A stretch of DNA of 37,661 nucleotides from Streptomyces sp. LS1784 (GCF_020103755.1 NZ_JAHSQD010000022.1:1-37661); one strand, 5' to 3'; shown: positions 8,362 to 15,840, counted from the first letter of the stretch. Notes: a model not told the origin generated them from the sequence alone. Numbers and translations: made by a program.

Positions 8362-8395
8362 CTGGTCATCCTCGCGCTGATCCCCGGCTCCGTCT

Positions 8396-8411
8396 TGAGT
8401 ACGGATACTCA
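8396..8411. promoter_or_regulatory. Palindrome TGAGTA-N4-TACTCA, copy 1
   Basis: Perfect 6-base arms around CGGA, located 35 bases upstream of the start of the minus-strand membrane gene. The same arms with the same spacing recur at 15362-15377, so a shared DNA-binding protein is likely. Which regulator binds is unknown. Confidence 0.6.
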
Positions 8412-8509
8412 CGTCCACGACTGCTGTCCGGTGGTGTGCCGGGACCACGCCGATCTGACTGCCCGCCGCCCGGGCCGCTGCCCGGTCGAGGACAGTGCGC
8501 GGGCCTGCT

Positions 8510-8885
8510 CTCCAGCTCAGTGGTTGGCACGTCCGGCCGCTCGCGCAGCTCGGCGACCGCCGCCGCGACTGCCACACGGGTCCGGTCCGGCTCCAGCTGC
8601 GCGCCGCCGGCCTCGGCGCGGGCCTGCGCCAGGTGCTCGGCGACCAGGTCCGTGAGCCCGGCCAGGTGCCTGCGGATCTCGACTACCACCCGCACCGGCA
8701 GCACCGGGCCGCTGTCCCACGCGTGGGACAGCCCCGGCCCGGCCTGGCGGCCGACGACGTCCTCGATGCCTCGGCGGCCGCCGCCAGGCCCAGCAGCCGG
8801 TACGCCGTCGACCAGGACAGGTCCTCACCCCGGAGCGGGCTCCCGCGCCGCTCCAGGGCCTGCTCCTGCACCTGTGACGGCCGGC
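8510..8885 (-). pseudogene. Decayed alpha-helical hypothetical gene
   Basis: Two coding-looking blocks lie in different frames on the minus strand. The upstream block reads EDLSWSTAYRLLGLAAAAEA. After a shift near 8770 the next block reads IEDVVGRQAGPGLSHAWD, then VRVVVEIRRHLAGLTDLVAE, then HLAQARAEAGGAQLEPDR and AVAAAVAELRERPDVPTTEL. The second block has the heptad-like alternation of a helical protein and then degenerates into shadow composition without a natural end. I do not recognise the family; small helical proteins of this sort are common in actinomycete accessory regions. Confidence 0.45.
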
Positions 8886-8938
8886 TCCGCCCTGCCCGAG
8901 CGGCACCGGCGCGTCGGCGTCGCGGCCGGAGGTGACCG

Positions 8939-9091
8939 GTGAGTCCCGCTGATCCGTGGAACCCGAACGAGGCCGCGCGCCTGACCCGGGAGCTGATCGA
9001 CCCGGGCTTCACGAAGCGCGTCCCCGGTCAGCCCGCCCCACACGTCGTAGGGCTCACGGACGGTCATGGCGTACCGGCGGCATTCCAGTAG
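8939..9091 (+). CDS. Possible truncated small ORF with strong RBS
   Basis: A GTG at 8939 lies five bases after GGAGGTGA, the best Shine-Dalgarno match in this stretch, and begins with natural-looking sequence (PADPWNPNEAARLTRELIDP). The frame ends after 50 residues, and its second half is antisense to the WhiB-like relic. I read it as the 5' end of a gene whose remainder was lost at a junction near 9025. It may also be chance. Confidence 0.25.
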   Translation: MSPADPWNPNEAARLTRELIDPGFTKRVPGQPAPHVVGLTDGHGVPAAFQ

Positions 9092-9118
9092 GACCGGGCA
9101 CCGGGCGGGTGTGCCGTT
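8999..9118 (-). pseudogene. WhiB-like (Wbl) protein remnant
   Basis: Minus-strand translation contains ARCPVLLECRRYA followed by REPYDVWGGLTGD. This matches the second half of Wbl proteins: the Cx5C iron-sulphur ligand pair, then the G(V/I)WGG turn. Wbl proteins are actinobacteria-specific [4Fe-4S] transcription factors of about 80-130 residues. Here the first two cluster cysteines are missing (the position three before the CPV cysteine is proline) and so is the whole N-terminus, while the sequence after the turn degenerates. It cannot bind a cluster and is a relic of about 40 codons. Confidence 0.6.
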
Positions 9119-9434
9119 CGGCTGTCCGCCGCCGTGGCGGCCAGGACGAACCCGAGGCGCGGCAGCCCCGTCGAGCGCTCGGCTCCACATTCGTTCCAGG
9201 GGCTTTGCCGTCCCGCCACGGCGTTCCAAGGCGCGTCGAAACGCGCAGCTCAGGGCACGTTCCGCCGTTCCAACGTCCCGCATTGCCGGGCGGTGCTGGC
9301 GGGCGGGACGGATTGCGGGACAGTCTTCGGTCCGGCGGTGACCGGCGCTGAGCCGGGGCCACCCGGCCGCAGGGCGCGGCCATCGCGGCGAATGCCGCGC
9401 CACGTACCACCCGACCCCGGAAGGAAGCCCTGCC
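9119..9434. other. No gene recognised
   Basis: Just over 300 bases between the WhiB-like relic and the protease start. It holds the upstream region of the protease gene and its ribosome-binding site (GGAAGGAAG, 9419-9427). I see no convincing coding segment or clear hairpin. Confidence 0.45.
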
Positions 9435-10190
9435 ATGCGCACCCCGAACCGACGCCCGATCCTTGTCCTGCTGGCGGCCGCCGGCCTGCTGGCCGCCGGG
9501 GCCGCCCCGGCCGCCGCCGTCCACGGCGGGTCGGACACCACGACCAGGTCCCACCCGTTCGTCGTGGCCCTGGAGACCGCCGCGGGCGAGCAGTGGTGCA
9601 CCGGCGCGCTGATCGCGCCGACCAAGGTGCTCACCGCGGGCCACTGCGTGGCCGAGGCGGCCGACCCGGGCTCACTGCGGGTGATCGCCGGCCGGACCGA
9701 CCTGACCGGCTCCGGCGGTCAGGTCCGCCGGGTGAAGGGCTACCGGGTCGACCCGCGCTACACCGCCGGCCTGGAGCACGACTCCGCCGTCCTCACCCTG
9801 GACCGGCCGCTGCCGCAGGCACCGGTGCGGGTGGCGCGCCAGGGGGACGCGGCGCTCTACCGGTACGGCCGCACGGCCACGCTGCTGGGGTTCGGGCGCA
9901 CCGGCTCGGACGGGCCCGGCACCCACCTCAAGCAGGCGGAGCTGACGCTGGCTCCGCCGGCCTCCTGCGACCCGTACACCTCGCCCGGCGACTCCCCGCA
10001 GTTCAAGGTCTGCGGTCTGCCGCGGGCCGGTACGACGGACAGCGTCTGCAAGGGGGACTCGGGCGGGCCGCTGGTGGTCGGTGGTGTGGTGATCGGCGTG
10101 GTCTCCACCGGCAACAAGTACTGCGACACCCAGTACCCGCTCTCGGTGTTCACCCGGGCCACCGACGTCCCCGCCCAGCTGCTGTCCTGA
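9435..10190 (+). CDS. Secreted S1-family (trypsin-fold) serine protease
   Basis: 251 residues with a Sec signal peptide (basic MRTPNRRP, hydrophobic core, AAA before about residue 29). Mature chymotrypsin fold: catalytic H70 in TAGHC, D116 in EHDSAVL, S209 in CKGDSGGPL. Six cysteines sit at the positions of three conserved disulphides (55-71, 178-193, 205-230). Six residues before the catalytic serine, the site equivalent to chymotrypsin 189, there is serine rather than the aspartate of trypsins, which argues against Arg/Lys specificity. No long propeptide is present. A strong ribosome-binding site (GGAAGGAAG) lies eight bases upstream. It converges with a secreted exopeptidase gene across a terminator hairpin; both would act on extracellular peptides. 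Confidence 0.94.
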   Translation: MRTPNRRPILVLLAAAGLLAAGAAPAAAVHGGSDTTTRSHPFVVALETAAGEQWCTGALIAPTKVLTAGHCVAEAADPGSLRVIAGRTDLTGSGGQVRRVKGYRVDPRYTAGLEHDSAVLTLDRPLPQAPVRVARQGDAALYRYGRTATLLGFGRTGSDGPGTHLKQAELTLAPPASCDPYTSPGDSPQFKVCGLPRAGTTDSVCKGDSGGPLVVGGVVIGVVSTGNKYCDTQYPLSVFTRATDVPAQLLS

Positions 10191-10336
10191 CCGGCGCTGG
10201 TGCCGCCCTGGCCGGCCGGCCAGGGCGCTCTGGACCGCCTCCGGTGACCGGAACCGGGTCCTGTGTGGCGGTCGAATCAGGGGTGCCATTGGTCCGGAGC
10301 CGCCCGTTGCGGGGGACGTGGGGGGCCCGGCGGCCA

Positions 10337-10368
10337 CCCTCCCGGGCGCGTGGGCGCGCCCGGGAGGG
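10337..10368. terminator. Bidirectional terminator hairpin
   Basis: A perfect 14-bp stem: CCCTCCCGGGCGCG at 10337-10350 pairs with 10355-10368 around the loop TGGG. It lies between two convergent peptidase genes, 7 bases from the stop of the minus-strand gene and ~145 bases from the stop of the plus-strand gene. Confidence 0.8.
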
Positions 10369-10374
10369 AAGGGC

Positions 10375-11841
10375 CTAACCGCCGCAGGTCAGGTCCGTCG
10401 CGGGCAGTCGGCCCGTGGTCAGGTAGCGGGTGACGCTGGCGTCCGCGCAGGAGGGGCCAGCCACCACCACGCCGTGGCCCTCACCGCCGGCCACCGTGAC
10501 CATCCGTGCACCGTGCAGGGCCCGACGCATGCCCTGGGCCATGGCCAGTGTCGCCTGGGGGTCCCACTGGTTCTGCACGATCAGCGCGTTGACGTCGTTG
10601 TTCACCACGGTGGCCGGCTCTTCGCCCGCCGACTTCCAGAACGCGCACGGCTGGATGTTGGCCCCCAGGTCCCCGGCCAGCGGGTACCGGGCCCGGTCGC
10701 GGACCGCGTCCCGGCGGTACTGCTCGGGGTCGCGCGGCCAGCTGCGGGTGTCGCCGCAGAAGACGGCCCAGACGGCGGCGGCGGTGTTGTCCGTCGGTAC
10801 GACCGACGGCACCGCCGGCGCGGCCGGCCCGCCCGCGGCGGCGGCCTTCAGTGCGACGATCCAGGGGGTGACGGTCTCGACGTGGACGAACGCGGCGTAC
10901 CCGGAACGGATGGCGTCGCCGTCGAGCGTCCCGTCCTCCGTGGGGACGGGCGTGCGGTCGGCGTGGGCGACCAGGTCCCAGTACGTCTTCCGGACCTCCG
11001 CCGGCGTGGCACCCAGCCCGTACGCCGCGTCGTGTTCGGCGGCCCACTCGGTCCACCGGGTGAAGGCGAGTTCGGCCCCAGGCGCCGACCCCCGGAGCGT
11101 CCCCCGCCACGCGAGCGCCGGATCGAGCGCGCTGTCGAGCACGAACCGGTCCGAGCGCTGGGGGAACATCTGCGTGTAGACGGCGCCCAGGTAGGTGCCG
11201 TACGAATGCCCGAAGTAGGAGATCCTCCGCTCGCCCAGCGCTGCCCGGACGACGTCCATGTCCCGCGCCGTGTTGCGGGTGGTGATGTGCGGCAGCACGT
11301 CACCTGCCTTGGCCCAGCACTTGTCGGCCACCGTCCGGGCCCAGACCACGTCCTTCGCGAACGTCCCTGCGGCGTACGGGTGTTGGAAGGTCCGCTCGTC
11401 GGCCGTCAGGTCGCAGCCGATCGGCGAGCTCTGCCCGACCCCGCGCGGGTCGAACCCGATCAGGTCGAACCGGTCCCGGACCTCCGCCGGCAGCAGCGGC
11501 TCCATCTCCACGGGCATGGTCAGCCCCGGGCCGCCCGGGCCACCGGGATTCATCAACAGCACCCCGTGCCGCTGCTTCGCACTGCCCGCTTTCACCCGCG
11601 ATATCGCGATGTCGATCGTCCGGCCCCCGGGATCGCCGTAGTCCAGCGGCACCTTGACCGTCGCGCACTCGAATGCCGCCGGGCGGCCCGCATCGCAACG
11701 CTCCCACCGGAGTTGCTGCTGCCCGTACCGCTGGAGCGGATCGCCCGCCGCGAACGCCGTCACGGGGGTGAGCGCCGTCAGCACGGTCGTCACCGCCCCG
11801 ACCGTCAGCGCGGAAATCGTCCGTCCGTCTCGCAGAACCAT
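10375..11841 (-). CDS. Secreted S33 alpha/beta-hydrolase, tripeptidyl-aminopeptidase type
   Basis: 488 residues from the ATG at 11841, preceded by AGAGGA; the frame is open further upstream, but this start places a Sec signal peptide exactly at the N-terminus (hydrophobic core ISALTVGAVTTVLTALTP, cleavage after AFA near residue 31). Alpha/beta-hydrolase core: oxyanion segment MNPGGPGGPG at 97-106, DPRGVGQS at 131-138, nucleophile S213 in GHSYGTYLG, acid D427 in NQWDPQAT, and histidine H456 in GEGHGV. The C-terminal TAP-like domain with paired cysteines (C464, C486) matches the secreted streptomycete tripeptidyl aminopeptidase / Slp family, which removes N-terminal peptides from extracellular proteins and peptides. 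It lies convergent to a secreted S1 protease, fitting a nutrient-peptide role. Confidence 0.93.
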   Translation of the reverse strand: MVLRDGRTISALTVGAVTTVLTALTPVTAFAAGDPLQRYGQQQLRWERCDAGRPAAFECATVKVPLDYGDPGGRTIDIAISRVKAGSAKQRHGVLLMNPGGPGGPGLTMPVEMEPLLPAEVRDRFDLIGFDPRGVGQSSPIGCDLTADERTFQHPYAAGTFAKDVVWARTVADKCWAKAGDVLPHITTRNTARDMDVVRAALGERRISYFGHSYGTYLGAVYTQMFPQRSDRFVLDSALDPALAWRGTLRGSAPGAELAFTRWTEWAAEHDAAYGLGATPAEVRKTYWDLVAHADRTPVPTEDGTLDGDAIRSGYAAFVHVETVTPWIVALKAAAAGGPAAPAVPSVVPTDNTAAAVWAVFCGDTRSWPRDPEQYRRDAVRDRARYPLAGDLGANIQPCAFWKSAGEEPATVVNNDVNALIVQNQWDPQATLAMAQGMRRALHGARMVTVAGGEGHGVVVAGPSCADASVTRYLTTGRLPATDLTCGG

Positions 11842-12117
11842 GCCCGTCCTCTGTGCAGAACCAGTGCCTCGGAAGTGCCTCCAGTCTCCGTTCCGCCGCA
11901 CCCGCACCACGTACGGCGCGGGGATGGGCTCACGGTCCGACCTGCGGCGTACGCCGTCGCGCTGACGTAGGACCCCGGTCTCATGGCCCGTCATCCACCG
12001 GCTCAGGAGGGCGGCTTGCCGTCCCGCTGCCGGCAGCCCGCGAACGCGGTCACCCGGCGGAGTGGGGAATGTGTGGTTTCCGGGCGGGGCGGCTGTGTCG
12101 GGCAGTACGGTGCCCGC

Positions 12118-12192
12118 ATGACCGTGCTCGTCCGCCGTCGTCACATCGACTTCGGCCGCATCCACTCCACCGGCTGTCCGGTCATCGTCTGA
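12118..12192 (+). CDS. Putative cysteine-type leader peptide (24 aa)
   Basis: A 24-codon open frame encoding MTVLVRRRHIDFGRIHSTGC followed by PVIV. The RRHxDxxRxxSxxC pattern is that of the short actinomycete leader peptides that precede sulphur and cysteine metabolism genes and act as ribosome-stalling attenuators through a terminal cysteine codon. A hairpin at 12212-12240 begins 20 bases after the stop, as expected for an attenuator. A TACGGT -10-like hexamer lies a few bases upstream, so the message may be nearly leaderless. The unusual point is that no gene follows on the plus strand: the next 650 bases carry a gene in the opposite direction. Confidence 0.7.
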   Translation: MTVLVRRRHIDFGRIHSTGCPVIV

Positions 12193-12211
12193 TCGCCCGA
12201 TCCGCGCGGCC

Positions 12212-12240
12212 GCGCCGTTCGGTTCCGTGCCGAACGGCGC
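12212..12240 (+). promoter_or_regulatory. Attenuator-like hairpin after the leader peptide
   Basis: An 11-bp perfect stem (GCGCCGTTCGG at 12212-12222 with 12230-12240) around a seven-base loop, 20 bases after the leader peptide stop. Its position relative to the Cys codon fits a transcription attenuator, although it could also be a plain terminator. Confidence 0.6.
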
Positions 12241-12340
12241 CGCCGTGGCGGCTGTCGTCCGCCGCCGCCGCGCGGGCCTGCCGTCGCTTTGACCAGCGGT
12301 CCCGCGCGCGGCGCTCCGGACACATCCGTCGGGACGCGGC

Positions 12341-12856
12341 TCAGGCGGTGCCGGCGGTCTCGGTCCGGACGTCGTACGGGCGCAGACCCCGGCTCTCGTA
12401 GTTGCGCAGGGCGTTCGGGTGATCGTTGGTGTCGGTGTGCAGCCAGACCCGCCGGACGGACTCGGCGCCGAGCGGCTCGGTGGCCCACGCCTGGCGCAGC
12501 GCGAGCGTCAGCGCGTAGCCGCCGAGGCCACGGCCGACATGCTCCGGGACGAGCCCGAAGGTGGTGATCTCCACGTCGCCGGCCGGGTGCGGCTCCAGGT
12601 TGGCGACGCCGGCGGGCTCGCCGTCGTGCGTCAGCAGCCAGTACTGGCGCCGGGGGTGCTCGGCGAGGTGGGCCGCCCAGTCGGCGGCGGTGCGGGCGGT
12701 GCTGCGCCAGCCGTGCGGCGCCCCGACGCGCGCCTGGACGGCCTGCACCTCGGGGGACGAGCCGTCGGCCGGGACGAGGGTCAGCGCGGCGATCGGCGGG
12801 GACGGGCGCAGTTCGGCCGGGTCGGTCATCTCCAGGTATGTGACGGTCTTCTCCAT
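12341..12856 (-). CDS. GNAT-family N-acetyltransferase
   Basis: 171 residues starting MEKTVTYLEMTDPAELRPS. The central part fits the GNAT fold: beta-4 region with GEPAGVANLEPHP, then beta-4/alpha-3 with VEITTFGLVPEHVGRGLGGY, where the acetyl-CoA pyrophosphate-binding loop is EHVGRGLGG (Q/RxxGxG/A pattern). A late segment WLHTDTNDHPNALRNYESRG completes the beta-6/beta-7 region. It transfers an acetyl group from acetyl-CoA to an amine that cannot be predicted. It stands alone; the gene fragment at 12920 is divergent from it, and the orphan leader peptide lies convergent beyond its 3' end. Confidence 0.88.
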   Translation of the reverse strand: MEKTVTYLEMTDPAELRPSPPIAALTLVPADGSSPEVQAVQARVGAPHGWRSTARTAADWAAHLAEHPRRQYWLLTHDGEPAGVANLEPHPAGDVEITTFGLVPEHVGRGLGGYALTLALRQAWATEPLGAESVRRVWLHTDTNDHPNALRNYESRGLRPYDVRTETAGTA

Positions 12857-12919
12857 GCGGTGAGACTACGGCCTCGGCCCGCCGCGCCGGCCGGTGGGTC
12901 AGAGGCCGAGGCCGCTCAA

Positions 12920-13221
12920 TTGCGGTGGAAGTCGGGCCTGGTCACCGGCGGCTTCTCCGGCGGCACGGAAGCCGACAAGCGCTACCAGTGGGACGTCGCC
13001 GGCTACCCGGAGTACCAGCTGCCCCTCGTGCCGCTGAAACCCGACCGGGCGTCGTGCCTCATGGAGGACGGCCTCCGGGACACCGACGGCGTGATCGGCA
13101 TGGAGATCGTCACCAACGACCCCAACACCGTGCCCTACTGGCGCACCATGATGGCCCTCAACGGCGTCAAGGGCTACGCCCGTCACATCCCGCCCGGCCC
13201 CTCACCACGCCCACGATCTAG
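12920..13221 (+). pseudogene. 5'-truncated, frameshifted hypothetical gene
   Basis: Strongly coding-looking sequence begins abruptly near 12920 without an ATG or GTG and with no ribosome-binding site (WKSGLVTGGFSGGTEADKR, then YQWDVAGYPEYQLPLVPL, KPDRASCLMEDGLRDTDGVI, EIVTNDPNTVPYWRTMMAL). Near 13200, in a run of C residues, the frame must shift to reach the TAG at 13219-13221 (…LTTPTI); otherwise it would read on through the next gene. The missing start and homopolymer shift make it a remnant of the C-terminal ~95 residues of a larger protein. I do not recognise the family. The next intact gene starts only 14 bases later, so the two were probably co-transcribed. Confidence 0.5.
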
Positions 13222-13235
13222 GACCAGACACAGCC

Positions 13236-13697
13236 ATGACCCCCGACCAGCCCGAATTCCCCTTCCCCGAGACCAGCACCCTCTTCGTCTTCACCCCCAC
13301 CCCCAACACCACCTGGAACCTCACCCTCGACACCTTCACCCAGGCACTGCGCCGACGGGAGGGTGAGCAGGCGTTCGTGCACACCACGGCGGACGGCGGG
13401 GCCTACGGCCCGAGCGACGAGAACGACTGGTGGTTCGATTTCACCGCGTCCGGGACGACCTTCGAGGGCATCGGATCCGGCGTCTCAGGCGACGAGGGGG
13501 TGTCCCTGCGCAACGCGACCGCCGGCGCTGCCGCGGAGTTCGCTGCCTGGTTGATCCAGGAACTCGTACCTGCGAACGGCCGGGTCGACGTCAACACGCG
13601 GGCCGGCATGGAGGCCGGACTGTCCGACGAGGTCCTGGCCGAGCCCACCGCCGCCAGGCTCGAAGCCGTCTTCCGTGAGCACCTGAGCGATCTGTGA
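13236..13697 (+). CDS. Hypothetical acidic protein, 153 aa
   Basis: Begins MTPDQPEFPFPETSTLFVFT and is rich in acidic and aromatic residues (DENDWWFDFTASGTTFEGIG), without signal peptide or membrane segment. Alternating hydrophobic stretches early (LFVFTPTPNTTWNLTLDTF) and a helical C-terminus (AEFAAWLIQELVP) suggest a small alpha/beta protein. Such small acidic soluble proteins placed directly after a larger gene are often immunity proteins of contact-dependent toxins; here the preceding gene is only a relic, so this is speculation. I do not recognise a named family. Confidence 0.72.
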   Translation: MTPDQPEFPFPETSTLFVFTPTPNTTWNLTLDTFTQALRRREGEQAFVHTTADGGAYGPSDENDWWFDFTASGTTFEGIGSGVSGDEGVSLRNATAGAAAEFAAWLIQELVPANGRVDVNTRAGMEAGLSDEVLAEPTAARLEAVFREHLSDL

Positions 13698-13828
13698 CCC
13701 CAGCCGCCACGTCCTGGAACCCGGGGCCCCGGTCGCCCGCGAACGGGAGCCGGCGCCGAGCGGGCCCAGTGACCCGGCGTCCCCGGATCCGCCACGAGGT
13801 GTCGGTGCCGGCTGGGACGCTGAGCGGC

Positions 13829-14095
13829 ATGGACGACGAGGCACTGCTGCGGGGCCGGGTCTATGGCGCCGACCACGATGACCCCGGCCCCCAGCCCGGG
13901 CACGAGTACCGCGAGCCGGTCGGAGGCCCGCTCGACGGCCTCCTCCTGGACGTCACCGGCTGGGGCACCGAGCAGCTCGCCGACGGCGCCGCACTCTCCA
14001 CCGAGATCGGCCGATACGGCGCCGGCGGCCGCGCCCACTACGGACCCCGGCCCGCGGACCCGCGCCGCTGGGACTGGCGGGGAGACACCCCCTGA
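13829..14095 (+). CDS. Hypothetical protein, 88 aa
   Basis: Starts MDDEALLRGRVYGADHDD and contains GHEYREPVGGPLDGLLLDVTG and a tail RRWDWRGDTP, a composition I associate with a widespread small streptomycete protein of unknown function. It is acidic and soluble with no cysteine. No good ribosome-binding site is visible, and the frame is open for 45 further codons upstream, but the ATG at 13829 gives the natural N-terminus. A hairpin at 14156-14194 follows 60 bases after the stop. Confidence 0.62.
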   Translation: MDDEALLRGRVYGADHDDPGPQPGHEYREPVGGPLDGLLLDVTGWGTEQLADGAALSTEIGRYGAGGRAHYGPRPADPRRWDWRGDTP

Positions 14096-14155
14096 CACCA
14101 CCCCCCGGACCAACCCCAGCGGCACTGCGGTGCCCGCCCGCACACACTGAGAGGG

Positions 14156-14194
14156 CCGGTCCGCGCCCGAACCCCCGAGCGGGCGGCGGACCGG
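14156..14194. terminator. Terminator hairpin with internal bulge
   Basis: Nested arms: CCGGTCCGC at 14156-14164 pairs with 14186-14194, and GCCCG at 14165-14169 pairs with CGGGC at 14180-14184 around a ten-base loop, with one bulged G. It lies downstream of the 88-residue gene and could also stop convergent transcription of the lipoprotein gene. Confidence 0.65.
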
Positions 14195-14360
14195 TTGTCC
14201 GCCCCAGCACGTATGGCCCCTTGTAGGTCGGCCTGCCCGCGGCACCGCACGGAATTACCAAGACCTTCTCAGGGGATGCGCCCTCCCGCAGAACGCCGTC
14301 CCGCAGGCCGCCGCCGCGCCGGCCCCGGCTCCCGACCCGGCGCGGGCGGGGCCGGGCCTC

Positions 14361-15152
14361 CTACTTGATGGTCTTCACCAGCGGCACCGCCAGCTGCATG
14401 ATGTTCGGCAGCCGGCCCAGGATGTCGTCGCCGCTGAGGAACAGTACCCGGTCGCCGATCCGGGTCACCACGATCTCATCGCTGCTGTACGGGCCGGTGG
14501 GAACCTTCTTCATGTCGAAGGCCTCGTCACCGAGCCCCGGCACGGGCTTCAACGTCACGGTCATCGGGATCGGTTTGCCGTCCACGCTCTTCCCGGTGAA
14601 GGTCTTGCAGCGCTCCGCGTACGCCCGCAGGTCGCCGAGCAGCTGGGCCGCGTCGCCGGGGCGGTAGGCGGCCAGGTAGACCTGGACCATGTGCTCCCCG
14701 TCGTAGACCTCGTTCATCGCGCCCGAAACCTTGTAGCCCTGGGAGAAGATGGTCCCGGCGAGCCGCATCTGGTTGCACGGTTCCTTGATCTGCGGCGGGT
14801 CGGCCCGGTACTCGTTGATGGTGGTGCCGGTGTCGACCTGGTTGCCGTTGCCCTTGATCGTCCACCCGGCGGGCAGCGCCGTGGCGGTCGGCAGGGACGC
14901 GCGCAGGTCCACTCCGGTGAGGAGCGGCGGGCCGGTCGGCGTGCTGCTGGGAGTGCCGAACGCCGGGGCGCCGGACGTCTGGAGCGTCGGCGTGTCCGTC
15001 GGGGCGGCGCCCGGGGAGGTGGCAGGGGCTGCGGTGATGGACGCCGGATTGCCGGAGACGGTCACTGTGTCGGAGGAGCACCCCGTGACAACGGCCGCGG
15101 CCATCGCGGCCGCGCCCACCGCGAGCGGAATCCTGACGGTGGATCGGACCAT
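14361..15152 (-). CDS. Lipoprotein of unknown function
   Basis: 263 residues from the ATG at 15152. N-terminal lipoprotein signal: MVRSTVR, hydrophobic IPLAVGAAAMAAAVV, and lipobox VVTGC with the lipidated cysteine at 25. A low-complexity Pro/Thr/Ser/Ala linker spans ~30-80, typical of streptomycete surface lipoproteins that reach through the wall. The globular part (from ~82) contains LPAGWTIKGNGNQVDTGTT, CNQMRLAGTIFSQGY and RIGDRVLFLSGDD. Two cysteines beyond the lipobox could form a disulphide. The fold resembles sensor- or PknH-like extracellular domains in general character, but I do not recognise a specific family. It is a single gene with no operon partner. Its upstream region, including palindrome copy 2 at 15362-15377, is long (over 200 bases). 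Confidence 0.83.
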   Translation of the reverse strand: MVRSTVRIPLAVGAAAMAAAVVTGCSSDTVTVSGNPASITAAPATSPGAAPTDTPTLQTSGAPAFGTPSSTPTGPPLLTGVDLRASLPTATALPAGWTIKGNGNQVDTGTTINEYRADPPQIKEPCNQMRLAGTIFSQGYKVSGAMNEVYDGEHMVQVYLAAYRPGDAAQLLGDLRAYAERCKTFTGKSVDGKPIPMTVTLKPVPGLGDEAFDMKKVPTGPYSSDEIVVTRIGDRVLFLSGDDILGRLPNIMQLAVPLVKTIK

Positions 15153-15361
15153 GGACACAAGGACCCCCGTGGGTTCGTAGCCGAATGCAGTGTTTCGTGC
15201 ACAAGGGGTGTCACCCCCCGGCAGTGACCATACCGTTGGCCTGACGCGGCGCCCGACCGGGCTGCCGTCCCGGCATCCTGACGGGCCGCCACCTCGCCGC
15301 CCGGCCCCCGTGCAGGCGCGTGCACGGTGACGATCGTGCCCGATCCACTCGGCCGGTGCCA

Positions 15362-15377
15362 TGAGTATTCGTACTCA
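15362..15377. promoter_or_regulatory. Palindrome TGAGTA-N4-TACTCA, copy 2
   Basis: Perfect 6-base arms around TTCG, identical in arms and spacing to the element at 8396-8411. It lies ~210 bases upstream of the minus-strand lipoprotein start and ~185 bases before the decayed secreted-protein gene on the plus strand. Confidence 0.6.
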
Positions 15378-15560
15378 ACCCGTCGCGTGCGGGCAACTTC
15401 CGCCGTCACACCTCGCGCCGCACGGGCCCCGCTCTCCGCTTCCCCGCCGGAGCAGGGTCCGTGCGCTGAGGCGCAAGTACGAGCAGTGGCGCCTCCTTAA
15501 GGTGACGGTGTCGCCCTCGATCCCTCGGTCCCCGTACCTCTCGCTCCCGAAGGAACGACC

Positions 15561-15840
15561 ATTCGCATCACCACCCTGTGCCAGGCCTCCGCGGTAGCCC
15601 TCACCGCGGTGGCGGCGGGCGCCCTCACCACTCCCGCCCACGCTTCGCCCCTCTCGCTGACCGCACCCCAGCGGCCTCGCCCGGGACGAGCGCACCGGCT
15701 ACCCGCACGCCGCGGACTCCGTCCTCGGCACCGTCCGGCGCATCCCCGCCGGCGGCGGCACCGCCGTCCCGTGGACGACCGGCACCGCCCTCCAGGCGAA
15801 CGACAGTTCCGGGAGCCCGGGAGCCCGGGTGCGCCCTTCA
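15561..15840 (+). pseudogene. Decayed secreted-protein gene with an ATT start
   Basis: A clear signal peptide can be read after a good AAGGA ribosome-binding site (15550-15554), but the codon at the right distance is ATT, followed by RITTLCQASAVALTAVAAG and ALTTPAHASPLSL. Near 15670 the sequence shifts frame to continue SGLARDERTGYPHAADSVL, GTVRRIPAGGGTAVPWTTGT and then fades out. The start mutation and frameshift together indicate a dead gene for a small exported protein. ATT can initiate translation rarely, but the frameshift makes a functional product unlikely. The family is not recognised. Confidence 0.5.

Noticed and set aside
10318-11970. Long plus-strand frame opposite the S33 peptidase gene
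   Set aside because: Composition is that of an antisense shadow; the minus-strand frame has a signal peptide and catalytic triad.
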